NCBI RefSeq assembly: GCF_025094135.1
Contig: NW_026252289.1
Coordinates: forward strand, 310,001 to 374,000
DNA length: 64,000 nucleotides
Source of the DNA: Mucor mucedo
Taxonomy: Eukaryota > Mucoromycota > Mucoromycetes > Mucorales > Mucoraceae
Direction: 5' to 3'
This document shows, piece after piece, positions 20,943 through 33,582 of this stretch. The stretch's first letter is position 1. Each line of letters begins with the position of its first letter. The notes below the pieces were generated by a model. It was not told where the DNA came from, ran no database searches, and saw only the letters and a program-made list of their open reading frames with translations. Both the position numbers and the translations under genes were made by a program.

Positions 20943-22438
20943 ATGAAAAAAGCAACACAAAAAAGAACGCGTGACGAGGTAGACAACAGTTCACTTGTTA
21001 ATTTGATTCAGGAAACCATCAGAGCCGAAATGAATAGAGCTGCAACTCAACTTGATCAGAAATTCGAACAACAGAAGATGGAAATTGAAGAAAAATTTAG
21101 AAACCAAATGGCAGCTCTTCTCGAACGTTGTTTCAATCCCATGGAAGAAAGGCTTCGAGACGGTTTTTACAATAACTTCAGATCAGTGGCAGAAAATCAA
21201 ATCCAATTGATGGAAAACCAACTAGAAGAACTTGAAGGTTTGTTTAAGCACCCGACAGCTACGATCAGCAAATTGCGCCCACGCGACATGGTTGTCAATA
21301 AAACTTTGGACGAGACAATCAACTTTGTTGATTCTGAAGATGTTGCAATAAATGTATATACTGGCACTGGTCGCGACGTTAATACTGAAACTTTGGTGGA
21401 AAATTTCGGTGAGATCGAAAAGAAAAAGAAGGATAACAATCCTAGACTGACAGTAAGTAAAATCAAATATATCATAATGAGCAAACTTTGACCTTTTGTT
21501 AGACTGCTATTCGAAAACAAATAAGGAAGTTAAAGGACCAGGACCAGTTTAATGTCAAAATCCAATTTTGTCAAGGAGATAATCCCAATGTTGCCGATAT
21601 AGTTGGTGCACATATTTTGTCCAAGTATACTGAAATCACAGGGAAAATGATCGATATCAACGACAAAGCTAGCATGATAGATCTGAAGGATGAAATTGAG
21701 ATGAGAATAAAAACTCGATTTAACAGTATGCGTCGCGAGTGGAAAAACAGTGGGAAGGCTAACCCCGTTTTGACAGAAGAGGAAAAACAAGAGGAAGCCA
21801 AGAAAGCCGAAGAGAAGAAGGTGAAGCAAAAGCTTTACAAAAGAAAGGAATACGTTAGTTTGAGACAAAAAATGATCCGTATCATGAACTTACCTTATAA
21901 TTTAGAAATTGAAAGGTAGAAAACTTGCATTGAATCTGCCTGCCGTCAAGGCTAAATTTGAAAATAACAATGTGACTTTGGACCAAGTAAACCGGTTCAT
22001 TGTATTGAAATACATGTCTGAAGAGGAGACTGATAATGATTCCAATCAATTGGGTATGTTCGACAGTAATAACGAGAAGCCGTTGTATGTCAAAAAACCC
22101 ATGTATCGTAGCAATAAGGTAATAAAGATATTAATTATTCGAGTTGAAATAATTCCTATATTAAACTTCCTTACCTTTTTTCTTTACAGGCTACGAATAT
22201 CTTAAAAGTTCTTGATAAGCACGGACGAAAGGTCAATGAGAGGAGTAGAAAGAGATCCATCTATTACCATAATTTAGCAGCACCTGCTGATGTAGATCAG
22301 TGGATGGTTCGTCCTGACTATGATGCAGTCAATCAAACTACGCCAATGACGGACAATGGGTATATTCCCAGTCATAAAGGATGTGAATCAGAAGATATGT
22401 GGAGCTGGGACGAGGTAGACTATATATATGGTTTATAA
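20943..22438 (+). CDS. CACTA accessory (TnpA-like) protein of element I
   Basis: Hand-spliced from ATG 20943-20945: exon 1 to about 21451, exon 2 about 21505-21855, exon 3 about 21909-22118, exon 4 about 22190-22438. The donor GTTAGT at about 21856 removes an in-frame stop. The N-terminal half is a predicted coiled coil rich in Glu, Gln and Met (EQQKMEIEEKFRNQMAALLE). It is followed by a basic Lys/Glu region, an acidic segment (SEEETDNDSNQLG) and a basic C-terminus (KPMYRSNKATNILKVLD). The acidic-then-aromatic/basic pattern is shared with the element II accessory protein. CACTA elements commonly encode a second protein that binds subterminal repeats; assigning that role here is inference. Ends 99 bp from the convergent transposase. 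Confidence 0.65.
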
Positions 22439-22537
22439 TAAACAATTCTTTTTTTTTCTATTTCTAATTCAAAGTAATAATGTTTAATAATTTAACCCAA
22501 GACACAATAGTTATTTCTTTCTTAATTACCTTTAAGA

Positions 22538-23386
22538 CTAATCAAATACACCCCTTTGTAAAGGTATAATGACAATATGATTGTTATGGTCATCTACTGT
22601 ATCCCTTGAAGGCTTCTTCGCCAAAGCGATTGGAGAATATATCCGGAAAATAGGAACCACAGAATCTCTACACAGGTCACTATACGAAGATTGCCAGACC
22701 TCCAATCCTTGATCCTTATACTTGTAACTGTAGAACGTATTATTCAAAGGCGTGAAAAATCTAACAAAAGCAAAAACATGATCCTTTTCCTGAACCTCAT
22801 TACCCTGATAAACCCTTTGGCTATGTCTAAAACAGTAGAGCACTCTACCTGGCCAAGCTTCAACTTTCTCGTGGTTTTGACCTACAAACAAACTTTGTAT
22901 GCAGCTGCCAGAGGGTGATCTTGTTTCGGCACTGTTGATTGTTTTTCCACTTAACCGAATGGATGCAAACTTCTCTATATGCACTGAGGTTGTTGGCCAT
23001 CCGGCTCCAAAAGGGGGCGCGACAAAGTCAGAGTTCAGCAGTCCAAGTGCCATAGCCCCTGGATATGCGGCATCATAAAAATCTAAAAGACATTCATAAT
23101 GGCATTCATCCTTCACTGTTTTTGTTAAAACTTTCATGGGAACAACACCCAAAGGAAGAGGCTCAGACCCGGTGACATTAATGTCTAAATTGACACAAGA
23201 TTCGGCAAATTCAGTTGCAACAAACCCTTCTTCAATTTGGCGTTTTACCCGGTCACTGGAGCGTCCACCAATCATAATCCTCTCATACAAGAACGTTTCC
23301 ATTCTGTTTTGAAATTGGAAGGATGAGGATGATGGTGATGGTGATTCAATGGCCTTGTTGTATGCTCGAATTGTGTTATGCTCACA
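22538..23386 (-). pseudogene. C-terminal part of element I transposase (split by element II)
   Basis: Open frame ending at 22538. It includes the C-terminal block shared by the transposases in this window (DHVFAFVRFFTPL, PIFRIYSPIALAKK and the final IVIIPLQRGVFD). Upstream the frame runs to the ACA duplication at 23384-23386 (reads EHNTIRAYNKAIE). If element II is removed, the frame connects directly to the Cys codon at 30402-30404 of the N-terminal part. The gene was therefore probably intact before the insertion. Confidence 0.8.
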
Positions 23387-23862
23387 TAGTTAAAAGATTA
23401 ATTTCGTGCAGTCAATTATGTCTCAGTTTTGGTATCGGTTGGGTCAATACCAACCAAACAATTGACATTAATCCGACAAAGTGATTTCTGTCGGGTGGAA
23501 CAATACCATGCAAAGATTGACAATCGAATTTGCTTAACTTGAATATAGTGGGGGGATGGGTTGACTTTAAATCTTGTAGTAACACATTTTGTGATGTAAG
23601 CTGCAAGCAACTATTTAAAGTTATGCAAACATCACGTTCTCCGATGACAATTGTTATTTTTTTTTGTGGAACTTCAAACTTTGTACATTATGCAATTCAT
23701 CAAATAAACAAACGATGCAAATCGTGGCTAAACAAATAACTTAATTACTGAATGATCTCATGTATCTGAAACTAAAAGCTTAATCTATTATTACTTTTGA
23801 GGTCTTTATAAACATTTGTATTTAACGCTTCGGGAATTGTCAGGGTTGATCCTACACTACTC

Positions 23863-23926
23863 GCACAAAAACACACAAAAACACACACATACACACACAT
23901 ATACACACATATACACACATACACAA
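23863..23926. repeat. (ACAC/ACAT)n microsatellite
   Basis: Irregular ACACAC and ATACACAC units over about 64 bp in the left non-coding part of element II. Prone to length change; no function inferred. Confidence 0.85.
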
Positions 23927-24771
23927 AAGGGTAAGGTTTCATAAACGTTACTCGTTGCATATAGCAAATTATTCGATGTATAAGGGAATATTATGAGGAA
24001 AGTATATTCTATTTTATTTTATTTTATTATAGAAATAGTAGAAAAACAGCGCTATGTATCTTTTTGTCTAAGTATTTCCCGTATCAGACCTCACAGTAGA
24101 GTAAACCAGCGCAATTCGCTACGGCCAAGCATTAGAATTAATTACGCAGAGCAGTCGCGTTGTTCCTGTATTTTTACAGCTTGCATAACCTTTTGAAAAA
24201 AATTAGATACGGGTATGCTTAATAAGATATTGTTTTTGTGTACCTACTGTTAAACTGACTTAATGGTCCGGGAATAGAGGTGGTTAAGCTGATATAAAAA
24301 ACATTTAAAGTGCACCTAAGAAATACGTCCAAATGATAGCCTATAATAGATATGCATGTTTGGATTTCAAAGAACTAAAATAAAGCAATATATGGTTAAA
24401 AAATTTGGCATGACAAGTATGGGAGTAAAGCATTACATTTTAGAAAGTTTGAACAAAAAGAAAGAAAAGATATTAAAAAAGCCGAAATAATTGTTTCCTT
24501 CTTTTATATTTTCTTCTACACCGGAGGCAACTGATGCTTCGTAATATGCATGAGTGGAATAATACTTAAAAGACTTGATAGTATGTTTGTCAATAAAAAT
24601 CACGTTAAACCCTAAAAATTGAAAGTCCATTTATACTAGTCAGGTACCAAAGGTCATACACAGTTTCGGTCCCAATTGGAATATCACAAAAAAACATAAT
24701 ATTGAATGAGAGCTCATCTGTGTATATATGATTATTTCACGTTTTTCATCCAGAAATTACTTATTCTAAAT

Positions 24772-26011
24772 ATGACTAGACCTACCAACCCCTCTTCAAG
24801 ATATTCTTCTTTGCCTAACAGAGCAACTAGAAGTCGTAGTAGCTCCGTCTCGTCGGTGACAGACAATATTCAACAAGAAGATATGGTATCTATTGCTCCC
24901 ATGAATACGTCGCAATTAAGCAGCAGAGATGATTCAGCAACTGTTGGTGCCTTTGTAAAATGTTTTCAGATAACAGGAATTAAAAATGATCTGAACAGTA
25001 TAAAAAATGAGGTCAAGGAAGCCATCGTTACCGGAGAAATTTTGAGGGCACGACTTGACATGGTGGAAGATAAAATTGACAAAATATTGTCTATTCTTTC
25101 CGGTGAAGCTGCTGTTTCTTCAGCTACCCCCGCATTGACTAATGGAAATGTACCTCCTTTCCAAATAGGGGGTGCACTTTACAATAGTTTGTCGGTATGT
25201 CACCAAGAATAGAGAACCGTTCATATATCTAATCTACCTTGTAATTATAGGCCTGGATTAAAACGTCCATTGCTAACCAGAAGGTTGGTAATCTGGAGTG
25301 GAACCTATCTAAGGCATTTATGACGGTAGAGAACACCCGTATAACTAAAAATATTATCGATTTTGTTGGTGCTCAAATCACATTGTCAACCAAAAAGAAC
25401 TGGACGGAATCCATTACCTACAACGATCTTCAAAACAAGATCAGAAATGTCTTTCGCCGTAAGCAGGATAACGAAAAGCAATCTCCCGCAGCAAAGCTTT
25501 TAAAAAATAAGAAAAGTACAAGAAAGGGAAGAAGAATTTCTGTAAGTTACGAATATGCAAGGCGTTTCCAAGGTTAATATTTAATATAATTGTAGAAATG
25601 CAAGCACAGAAAAAACGTGATGGTCAACGAGGAGTATGGCAAAAAAATGAGAGATGCTTATGGTGATGACATAGAGAAGCTCTTGATAGAGCAACTCCAA
25701 AGTGACGAGGAAAGCACGGATTCGGAAATAGGGATGACCGAAAAAAACTCACGCTTGCGGGTTATGGTGCCCCATTGGCGCACAAATGAGGTATACAATA
25801 TGAGTGTATTCCTATTAATAGAATACATACTAAATCAATTCGTCTTTAGGCTCGTCGCGCCTTTCAACATTTCGATGAGTATGATCTCATTTTGAGAAAA
25901 AACGCCCAAAAAGAAAAGGAGACAAAGGATACGGGACGTTTCAAGCATGTGGTGATCAAGCCCGAATTTCTAAATCAGGCACCCGACTGGGCCCGAGTTC
26001 CTGAATTGTAA
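24772..26011 (+). CDS. CACTA accessory (TnpA-like) protein of element II
   Basis: ATG 24772-24774. Exons about 24772-25194, 25252-25540, 25597-25791 and 25850-26011 join in frame. It begins with a Ser/Arg-rich disordered tail, then a coiled-coil stretch (LNSIKNEVKEAIVTGEILRA), a helical basic domain (KNWTESITYNDLQNKIRNVF then KLLKNKKSTRKGRR), an acidic patch (QSDEESTDSEIG) followed by PHWRTNEARRAFQHFDE, and a tail ending APDWARVPEL. The acidic patch plus P-x-W/Y-R-S/T-N motif links it to the element I protein. Probably DNA binding; function inferred from position. It stops 110 bp before the convergent transposase end. Confidence 0.65.
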
Positions 26012-26120
26012 ATAAACAATTTTTTTCTTCTTTTTTAATCTGCTCCCCCTTTTCCAACAACAATTTTTTACATATTCATAGTGGTTTATTGAAATTAAAA
26101 AAGGGCATAGGTGAATTAGC

Positions 26121-28239
26121 TTAAACATATATTTTTTTTTCTTGAGGAATTATTACAATGCAGCCGTTTTGAATTCGTGGATTACTAGAATTGTCAGAAC
26201 TACATGCAACCGTGATTGCGTTGTGTATTCTATGTACAGGTAAAATCGAATGAACATTTGTATTTTCATAGCCTTTGCATATTTCCATAGTTTCATTTTC
26301 TAAAATGTTGTTACCAGGGTTGACGGGGATAAACCACCGTACGAAAGCGAATGTGTGGGGGGTAACACTGCCGTTAACATTTACGACGTGTTGAAAGAAA
26401 TATTGTATCTCGCCGTAAAAGCAGGCAACGGACTCCGACGAATGATTGTTTTTAAAGAATGTTTGAATATACGCACCTTTCATCGATCTTGCCATACGGC
26501 TTTTGTACATAATATCAGATTGAAATTGTTTGGATATTCTGGCGTCGGCACCAACATAAATTGAAGGAATGTTATTGGAAAGTGAATTACCATGGTTGTT
26601 GCATAGATTTGTCGTGGTTAAATGAAAGAGATTGGTGAATGAACGATTTGGGTAGCATAGAGTGTAATATTCAATAAGAAGCATATGGTGTGAAGGATCG
26701 AGCGGAGTGGATTTAATTTCATCAAAGTTAGTAGGGATAATATTCGGATGAGAGTATAGCATTTCTGATCCGGTCACCACACCTCCCGAATTGGTATATT
26801 CATAGGAAGACAATTTGTAAAAATTAATGCGATCTTGAGGACTGGAGCTTGTGTATAAGGATTGGTTGATAGCGCTGGTGTTGTGGAGAATGTGGGCTTG
26901 ATCTTTAGAAATGATATTGGTGCTTGTTAATTGTTTAATGAGAGACGAGATATGAATGCTTTCCAAAAAATTTGTCATGTACGAAGTTTGAATTGATCGA
27001 AGGTTTCTATTCTCTGTCGACTGCTTTAGGACACCATTCATTCTTTCGAGAGAGAAACAAGAAGTGTTGAATGTACTGCCATAGTATTCAATATTTTCTG
27101 ACAGGTGGAGGACGTAATGATAGTTAGGTTTGATTGCCTCAGGGCCGAAAAGTACCACATAGTCTTTGCAAAAACAGCGGAAGAGTTCTCGTGCTTCGAA
27201 TGCCTGGGCTGTAGTAATCGCGGGTTGTACAACAATTCTACAAGCTTGCACAAATTGTAACCAGTTTGCATAATGCTTTTTATGAAATCCATCAACTAAT
27301 CTATCAGAAACAATCATGTACTTTAAGACATATTCGGAATAGTGCAAGGTCCAGATTTCGAATTCGATGCCCTTCATATAAGAAAAACCTCCTTTTATTT
27401 TGGCATGTATAGAGCTGCAACCGTTGGGCGTGATGATACTTGAAGCGAGTGCGGCCATACTGGAACATTTTTACACAAGGTTAGTAATGACATTTGCGTA
27501 TATATAGTGTCATAAATTTATAATACCTCTGATAGTGTTGTGGTTTAAAAAATCCAAATTCTTCATACTTTGACATAATTGATTTTGCAAGACCCAGCCA
27601 AATGCAATGTAAATGATCCTGGGTGGTAGCTTTTACAAGATCAAGGTACCTCAAACTCCTTAAAACGCTATATCTCATACCGTGGGCCCTGTCTTGGCGA
27701 TGTCTTTCGGCGTTATTATGGCTATTTAACCACTTGTCGGATTGAATGTCATTCAGCTTCTTATTGGCGTTTGCAGGATAATGCACAGCATCAAAGCCGG
27801 AATAATCCAAATTAGATGTGTCAGGAAAAACTTTAAACGATCTATCACATCGGAAACATGATCGCGTAGAAGAAAATCCAGTAAATCCGCTCAATTTTCG
27901 TTGCATGGGTAAATCGCACAAGATTTGATACAAACAGGCTCTGACAGTAGCACCGTAATCTTGGCCATGTTTTCCAGAGTTGAATGTAGACATTTGAACA
28001 CCAAAATACAAGGAGCGAAGTTGGTTTGTAACAATGGATAATAGGCGTTGTGTTTGACAAGTGTTGGGTTCATGCGGTCCTTCGATTAATGCAAGCAGTA
28101 TCGTGTTTTCTTTCTTTATGCGTTCCTCGACTGGTAAATTATTTACTTGCAGATAAAAAGCGACGCAAGAAGCGGAGGTAGTATCATATGGTTGGAATCC
28201 ATCTATGTTTAACTGGGTTGTAAGTATATCTCGTCTTTA

Positions 28240-28274
<35 letters not shown>

Positions 28275-29522
28275 TATTCTAACCTGCATTCAATGTCAAA
28301 CATAAAGATCTACTGCTGTTTACAAAAGGGTCGCCACTGGGAGAAAGAATGCTTCTCCACATTTTTCCCTGGGAGCAATGGTACATCATATCAGTTGGGT
28401 TTACAGCCTCTTCAAAACTACGCCATTCTTCACACTTCTCCTCGAATCCTTCTCTCAGATACAACTTTTGGATCGAACTTATAAGACAATGGTATACAAA
28501 CTTTTTGATTGGAGTATCGGAACCGTTTTGAAATAATGGGGTTTGACAAGGTACTTTTTTGAGGATATTGATAAATGTACATATTTGTGGAGGCCCAGGC
28601 TGTGTTAACCCGTTGCTTGTAGCATAAAGATAAACTGAATAGCATTTAGGACAAGTTGCGTAGACAGTCATATCTTTGGTAAGATCGATAAATCCAGTTT
28701 GAAGCTTGATCGTGGGTAACGATTTTGGAAACTCAAAATTGCTGAATAGCATACGGAACAGATCAAGTAATTTGTGTGTAGCGATGATAGTCAAGAAGTC
28801 CATTTGGAATATAAGTACAAAACAACAAATAAACAAGTAAGTGGGATCTTGTGGTATTCTGGGATGATTATTTTGTTGGACTACGATTGTTTCAATAAAG
28901 TTGCAAATATTTATTCCGAAATTCAAGCCTACCTTTTTTTATGATAAATTTTTCACCTTGATCATCCAAATCATCTAGCATTTTGAGAACTTCATCGGTC
29001 CAATATATCTCACTGCTGCTTTCGACAATAACCTGATTTTCATTATCATCATTTGCATCAATGCTATAGGATTGATCAAAGATAAAGCCTTCTTCATAAT
29101 CGCGCTCATCATCTTGAAACATTACTCAGCATCATGTTATAAATCATTTTTTTGTATGCATACCTGAAGAGCATTCATCCTGAAAATGGTTATCAACTTG
29201 AGTCGAACTGATATTAACATGTGCAAACTCTGCTTCAATAACAGATACGTTCAAACGTGAAAATTCTAAGCTGGTGTCTACTACGGCGTCATCTATTAAA
29301 ATTTCTGTTAGTATAGATTACAGTTTGTTGTAGGTAAATATCTGATGAGGGTTACACACTTTCTTCTAGTTCATCCAAACTTCTTTTGGAAGCTGCCGCC
29401 TTTTGGCATGACTCCTCGTACATTTTTTTTTCGGCATGTCGTGTAGCAGTATTGATTGGAACTGAGCAACCGCCACACTTGTTGCAATGGCAAATCTTGG
29501 TCCTTTTTTTTGTAGAAGACAT
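26121..29522 (-). CDS. CACTA/Plavaka-type transposase of element II, apparently intact
   Basis: Transposase_21/tnp2-like DDE enzyme. Start ATG at 29520-29522, then an N-terminal zinc-knuckle (ICHCNKCGGCSVPI). Exons follow at about 29110-28940 (acidic), 28860-28280 (CPKC zinc motif and the EEWRSFEEA block), 28215-27490 and 27458-26121. Family landmarks are LNIDGFQPYD (first D), ENTILLALIEGPHEPN, the GFTGFSSTRSCFRC zinc region, QDHLHCIWLGLAKS (second D), SLERMNGVLKQS (E) and the C-terminal IVIIPQEKKIYV. An intron near 28240-28277 contains a T34 run. I found no internal stop in the joined exons, so it may be functional. Exon boundaries are approximate. Confidence 0.8.
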
Positions 29523-30401
29523 TATGATAGATGATGGAATTTGTACCCGGTTTTTTTACTTTATATACAGGGCAACAAAGACGTGCCCAATATACCAATA
29601 GAAAATTTACTGACACATGGTCACACTAAGTCGGATTAGTTGTCAATGCAACTGTTTGAAAGGCTGAGAGTGGTACACAACTCCCATCGCACCTCTTTTT
29701 TTTTCATGTATGATGAAACGACAGAAGAAATAATGTCACACGACATTTTTGATGCATCATAACGACGTTTTCGCTTTAAAAATTACTTTCTATGTCCAAT
29801 CGTATTAGGCATTATTTGTACATTTTATTTAGCTCAAGCAGATATGCTTTATTGTGCAACCTGAAAAATAATCATAGGATACTATTACATATAACATATT
29901 CTTTTTATGCTTTAATGCTAATCTTGAAGCAATAAAAACTACTTTTACAGATAAAAAAATGGAGTGTAAATGTATGCTCTATAAAATACACAATATCCAT
30001 CAGGTATAAAATAATTCAACCAAAGTTTTTTTGTTTGTATTTTTTGTGAGAAACTTTATCTTGGTTTTTTTTTATTATTGCACGTTCTACTTATTGTTCT
30101 GTGAGTATATCAAGCTCTGATGAATTGAGCAATGTTCAGATTTTATCTTTAATGATAACTGATATCAAAAATCTTTGGAACATTTCATAAATATTCAACA
30201 ATGTCGCATCTTTTGGGAAACACATGACATACATTGCTGCATTAATTACGTACTCAAGCAACATAAACCCACCATTTGTTTTTCAGGAGCTGATATAATT
30301 GGCTTTGGACGGTGAGTCAAATAAACTTGTCGGTATTGTTCTTTTTAAACAAAAACGATGCTATTCCGGCATATTGGTTATATCACGAATTTGCGTTTTT
30401 A

Positions 30402-32758
30402 ACACTGTGGCTGGAGATTGTATTTTTCCAAAAACTTTTTCATGAACGTAATTTCCACATTTTTTCCGTTGTTCTTAAACGATCCCAGATATCCATTGCA
30501 ACGTTCGAAAGAGAAAAGCCAGTATGCATGTGGTGCTGAAAAATCTTCAATGGTCTGCTTCAGATGCCCATGAAGATGCTGATTCATTGCAAGACATTTG
30601 TTACCGTATAAACCTTCCGCTACTCTATTGAAATCCAAAAAGAGCTCGTGTGCTTTATCAACCTCGGATTGTTTGATGCCGGTTTTCAAAATATATCTGC
30701 ATGCATTTACAAAATCCATCCAGTTTCTCATGGTTTTTTTTGGGCAAAATACCTGTGCATTACAAAGTTAATAAAGAAGACGTTTTTTATGACGAATAAG
30801 ATTTACCTGTCAAAACAAAAGGGGAATACCTCAGGCACCAACTTTTCCAGTTGTCAGCCTTAAAGTTGGTAAAACCACTTGCAATCTTTTGATCAATACT
30901 TTCAAAACCAGCAGTTAATTCAACCGAGTCGGCAAGAACTTGCATTTTCTCCAAGTTGACTTTGGTGAAGTACCCTTCTTCCCTTAAATCTTCACAAATC
31001 TTGAGCATGTCCCCAAAAGAAGATTGTGCATGGGATCAATAATGCTTTGTCTAACAACATTAAAGTACCCCAATCGATGCAGTTCGGAATACCTTGTTCC
31101 ATTTGCCTTCACGAGGTCCTCTCTTTCTTTCTCAGTAGTGGCATTGCGCCAACTCAACGCCGCTCGTAAGTTGCTTGCCTTCGATCGTTCAGGCCATTTA
31201 CTGGCAACAGTGTTGATTCCGGAAAAATCAGGTCTACCTTCAACCAAGGGGAATTGACCTTCACACTTGTTACACGCATGGCCACTGGAATGAGCTGCAA
31301 AACCAGCTACTTTCCTGCAAGCAGGTATATCGCATGCCAACATCAACAAAGCACAATGGATTTTAATCCCGTCAGGTTTTGCCGCCGTTTTCATCATCAC
31401 TCCTCTTTCCAATTCTAAAAGCTCATCAACCAAGGGTTTCAAGTACGTGTTGATTCGGTCCAGTTTTGGCTCTTTTTCAACAGGCATAAGCCCAATCAGG
31501 ATGATGTTTTCTTCCTTAAATCGATCTTCTCTTTTCCAATTATTGATGCACATGTAAATAGCACCACAAGAATAATTTACATTATCAAAAGGTTGGAACC
31601 AGTCGACATTTAACGTTGCCTACAACGGATTTCACAATGTTGAAAATGGAAGGCCGGTGTTATCCATCAATGTTTTGAACATTTTACCATCATATATGTC
31701 GTAATACGTTCCTGGAACAACATCTCTTAATCTCCAATCATTCATTGTAGATTCGAATTCGGGGCGAAGAATCAACTCTTGCAACGAACTTTTGAGAGAC
31801 TTGTAGGGGTAAACAAACTTGGGCTTGTAGATGCTGTTGCCATTACGTTTCCTCACCTGCTCAAACAAAACTTCATCACAAACATCACCATCCAGCGAGA
31901 CAAAAGAACATGATTGTTGAGAGGGTGTTTTATCCTGCATTATAATGATTAGACGTTGATTTTAAGAACGTGAATTATCATACCTTGGTCACTTCAGGAG
32001 CATAGATTGAATGGCATTTTCCGCAAACCGTATATCTGGTGACACCAGCATCCCAATCACCATTAAACTTTTTCTCAACTGTTTGGAACGACTTTGGCAA
32101 AGCAGGTTGATTATTATCATTGGCATCCTTTAAAGCGATGTTCAAAAACTGAAGAAGGGTATCAGCTGCTTTATCGGTGAGACCTTCCTTAACCTTAAAA
32201 CTGGCAGCAAATAATCCATACATGTCTGCTCTGATTTGTGCCTCAGTTTTTTAGGATCGACATTCTTCTCGACGTTTGTTTCGATATTCTCATTGGCACA
32301 AACTTCCTCTTCTTCTTCCTCTCCTTCGTCGTCATCGTCATCGTCATCTTCCCCATCAACTACCATGCTTACATCTTCGGCATCTTCGATATTGTCTTCA
32401 TATTCTTCGACATTACTGCTGCTTATATCATTCATGATATCTGTTTGTAAAGTTAGTTTGCGATGAAAATTTTTTTTTTTAACAATTTGCATGAACCTTG
32501 TTCAACGGCAAGTGCCTCAACGTTGGGAATGTTCTCTTCAACCTCATTCGTTCTTCGACGTTCTATTTAGGCTGTTAATATTTTTTTGTTTTTGACCTGA
32601 AGAAAGTAAAGACATGTCTTACTGTTGTTACTGCCAGACATCAGTGCATTGAAACGCATTTGTCTTTCAAAATGGTAGTTGTAGCTGGTGATACGGAGCT
32701 CGACTCCTTGAGGATTTTTTCTTAAGCATTGGTCGCATTTACAAAGATGAAGAATCAT
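30402..32758 (-). pseudogene. N-terminal and catalytic part of element I transposase (split by element II)
   Basis: ATG 32756-32758 starts a zinc-knuckle (LCKCDQCLRKNPQG). Next come an acidic region with Asp/Glu runs (about 32330), the VCGKCHSIY motif (about 32010), the WRLRDVVPGTYYDIYDGKMF block, LNVDWFQPFDN (first D, about 31610), ENIILIGLMPVEKEPK, the HSSGHACNKCEG zinc region, IDPMHNLLLG (second D, about 31025) and FERCNGYLGSFKNN (E, about 30490). Coding stops at the ACA/TGT junction with element II. The C-terminal rest is at 22538-23386. Confidence 0.85.
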
Positions 32759-33185
32759 TTTGGCAAAAAATAATAAAAAAAATCTGAAGGGGGAAAAAAG
32801 ACCTTTTTTATGATGAGATGATAATTCTATTTTTAACTGTGAACCTTTTTTTTTTTTTTTTTTTTTTTTGCTTTTTTTTTAAATAAAGTTGCCGCCAGAA
32901 CTACTTTCCTCGTTATTAAAGAGTGCATTTACTATCGAAAGTCTACATTATTCATGATATCTTCATATCATATAAAAACAACCTGTTTTACTTTTAGAGC
33001 ACCTAGCTGTGGGGCTTAAAATGTAAAATTAAGGTTTTTGCCTCGAGCAATGTCCTGAACGTTTTGTTTGTCTTACCTTCACGTTTTCCAAAGTTGAAAA
33101 TTGATGAAGCAACAATCATCCATTTTTCCTTCTTCAATAAAATAAACAATGCCAGCTATTTTGACAAGGAAGAAATCTTACAGAG

Positions 33186-33582
33186 AAAACAAAAAATATC
33201 TATCCAGGTACACACAACCTTTTTAGTGCTCTTAAGGGTAAGAGTTTTTTTTAAGTGTAACTGCTGCAGTGCTCTTACTGTTCTGGTCTAACCCCTTTTG
33301 TGATTTCAGATGACCATCGATTAGAATTTATTGATACTACGGTCTCCAAAAACTACTTTAATATTGAATTTAAAGAATCTGTTCACTACAACGCGATACC
33401 CATTTGAACGATTATTAGATATCATACACCATAGCTCCTTTTTGCGTAAGACATCATTCTCTTCATTTTTTGATGGATTAAACTATTTAACCGGCTTCTC
33501 TTTTTTTCATAAAAAAAAGAGGTACGAATTTTCTAAAAATCCTGCACCAGTTCCATGCAAATAGACACTGTTTCTTGCACTG
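33186..33582. other. flank of element I, no gene recognised
   Basis: Contains a direct repeat of AGTGCTCTTA (near 33227 and 33275) and a short open frame at 33331-33564 with no recognisable motif. Ends sharply where the LTR-like repeat begins. Confidence 0.4.

Larger units (their letters stand above)
23387..30401. mobile_element. CACTA/Plavaka-type element II, nested in element I
   Basis: 7,015 bp between ACA (23384-23386) and ACA (30402-30404), the 3-bp duplication expected of CACTA-type elements. The ends are weakly inverted (TAAAAGATTAATTTCGTG against TAAAAACGCAAATTCGTG), with four extra bases on the left. It holds an accessory gene (24772-26011, plus) and an apparently intact transposase gene (26121-29522, minus), convergent. 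23390-24770 has no gene beyond an AC-rich microsatellite. 29530-30400 shows none. Confidence 0.8.
20690..33185. mobile_element. CACTA/Plavaka-type element I, with element II nested inside
   Basis: Bounded by imperfect inverted repeats of about 165 bp (20690-20858 and 33009-33185). They share GGTAAGACAAACAAAAC, TTGCTCGAGGC and TTTTACATT in the same order. Inside are an accessory gene (20943-22438, plus) and a transposase gene (minus) broken into 30402-32758 (N-terminal and catalytic) and 22538-23386 (C-terminal). The gap is element II. Without element II the element would be about 5.5 kb with two convergent genes about 100 bp apart. I could not define a target duplication for element I. Confidence 0.75.
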
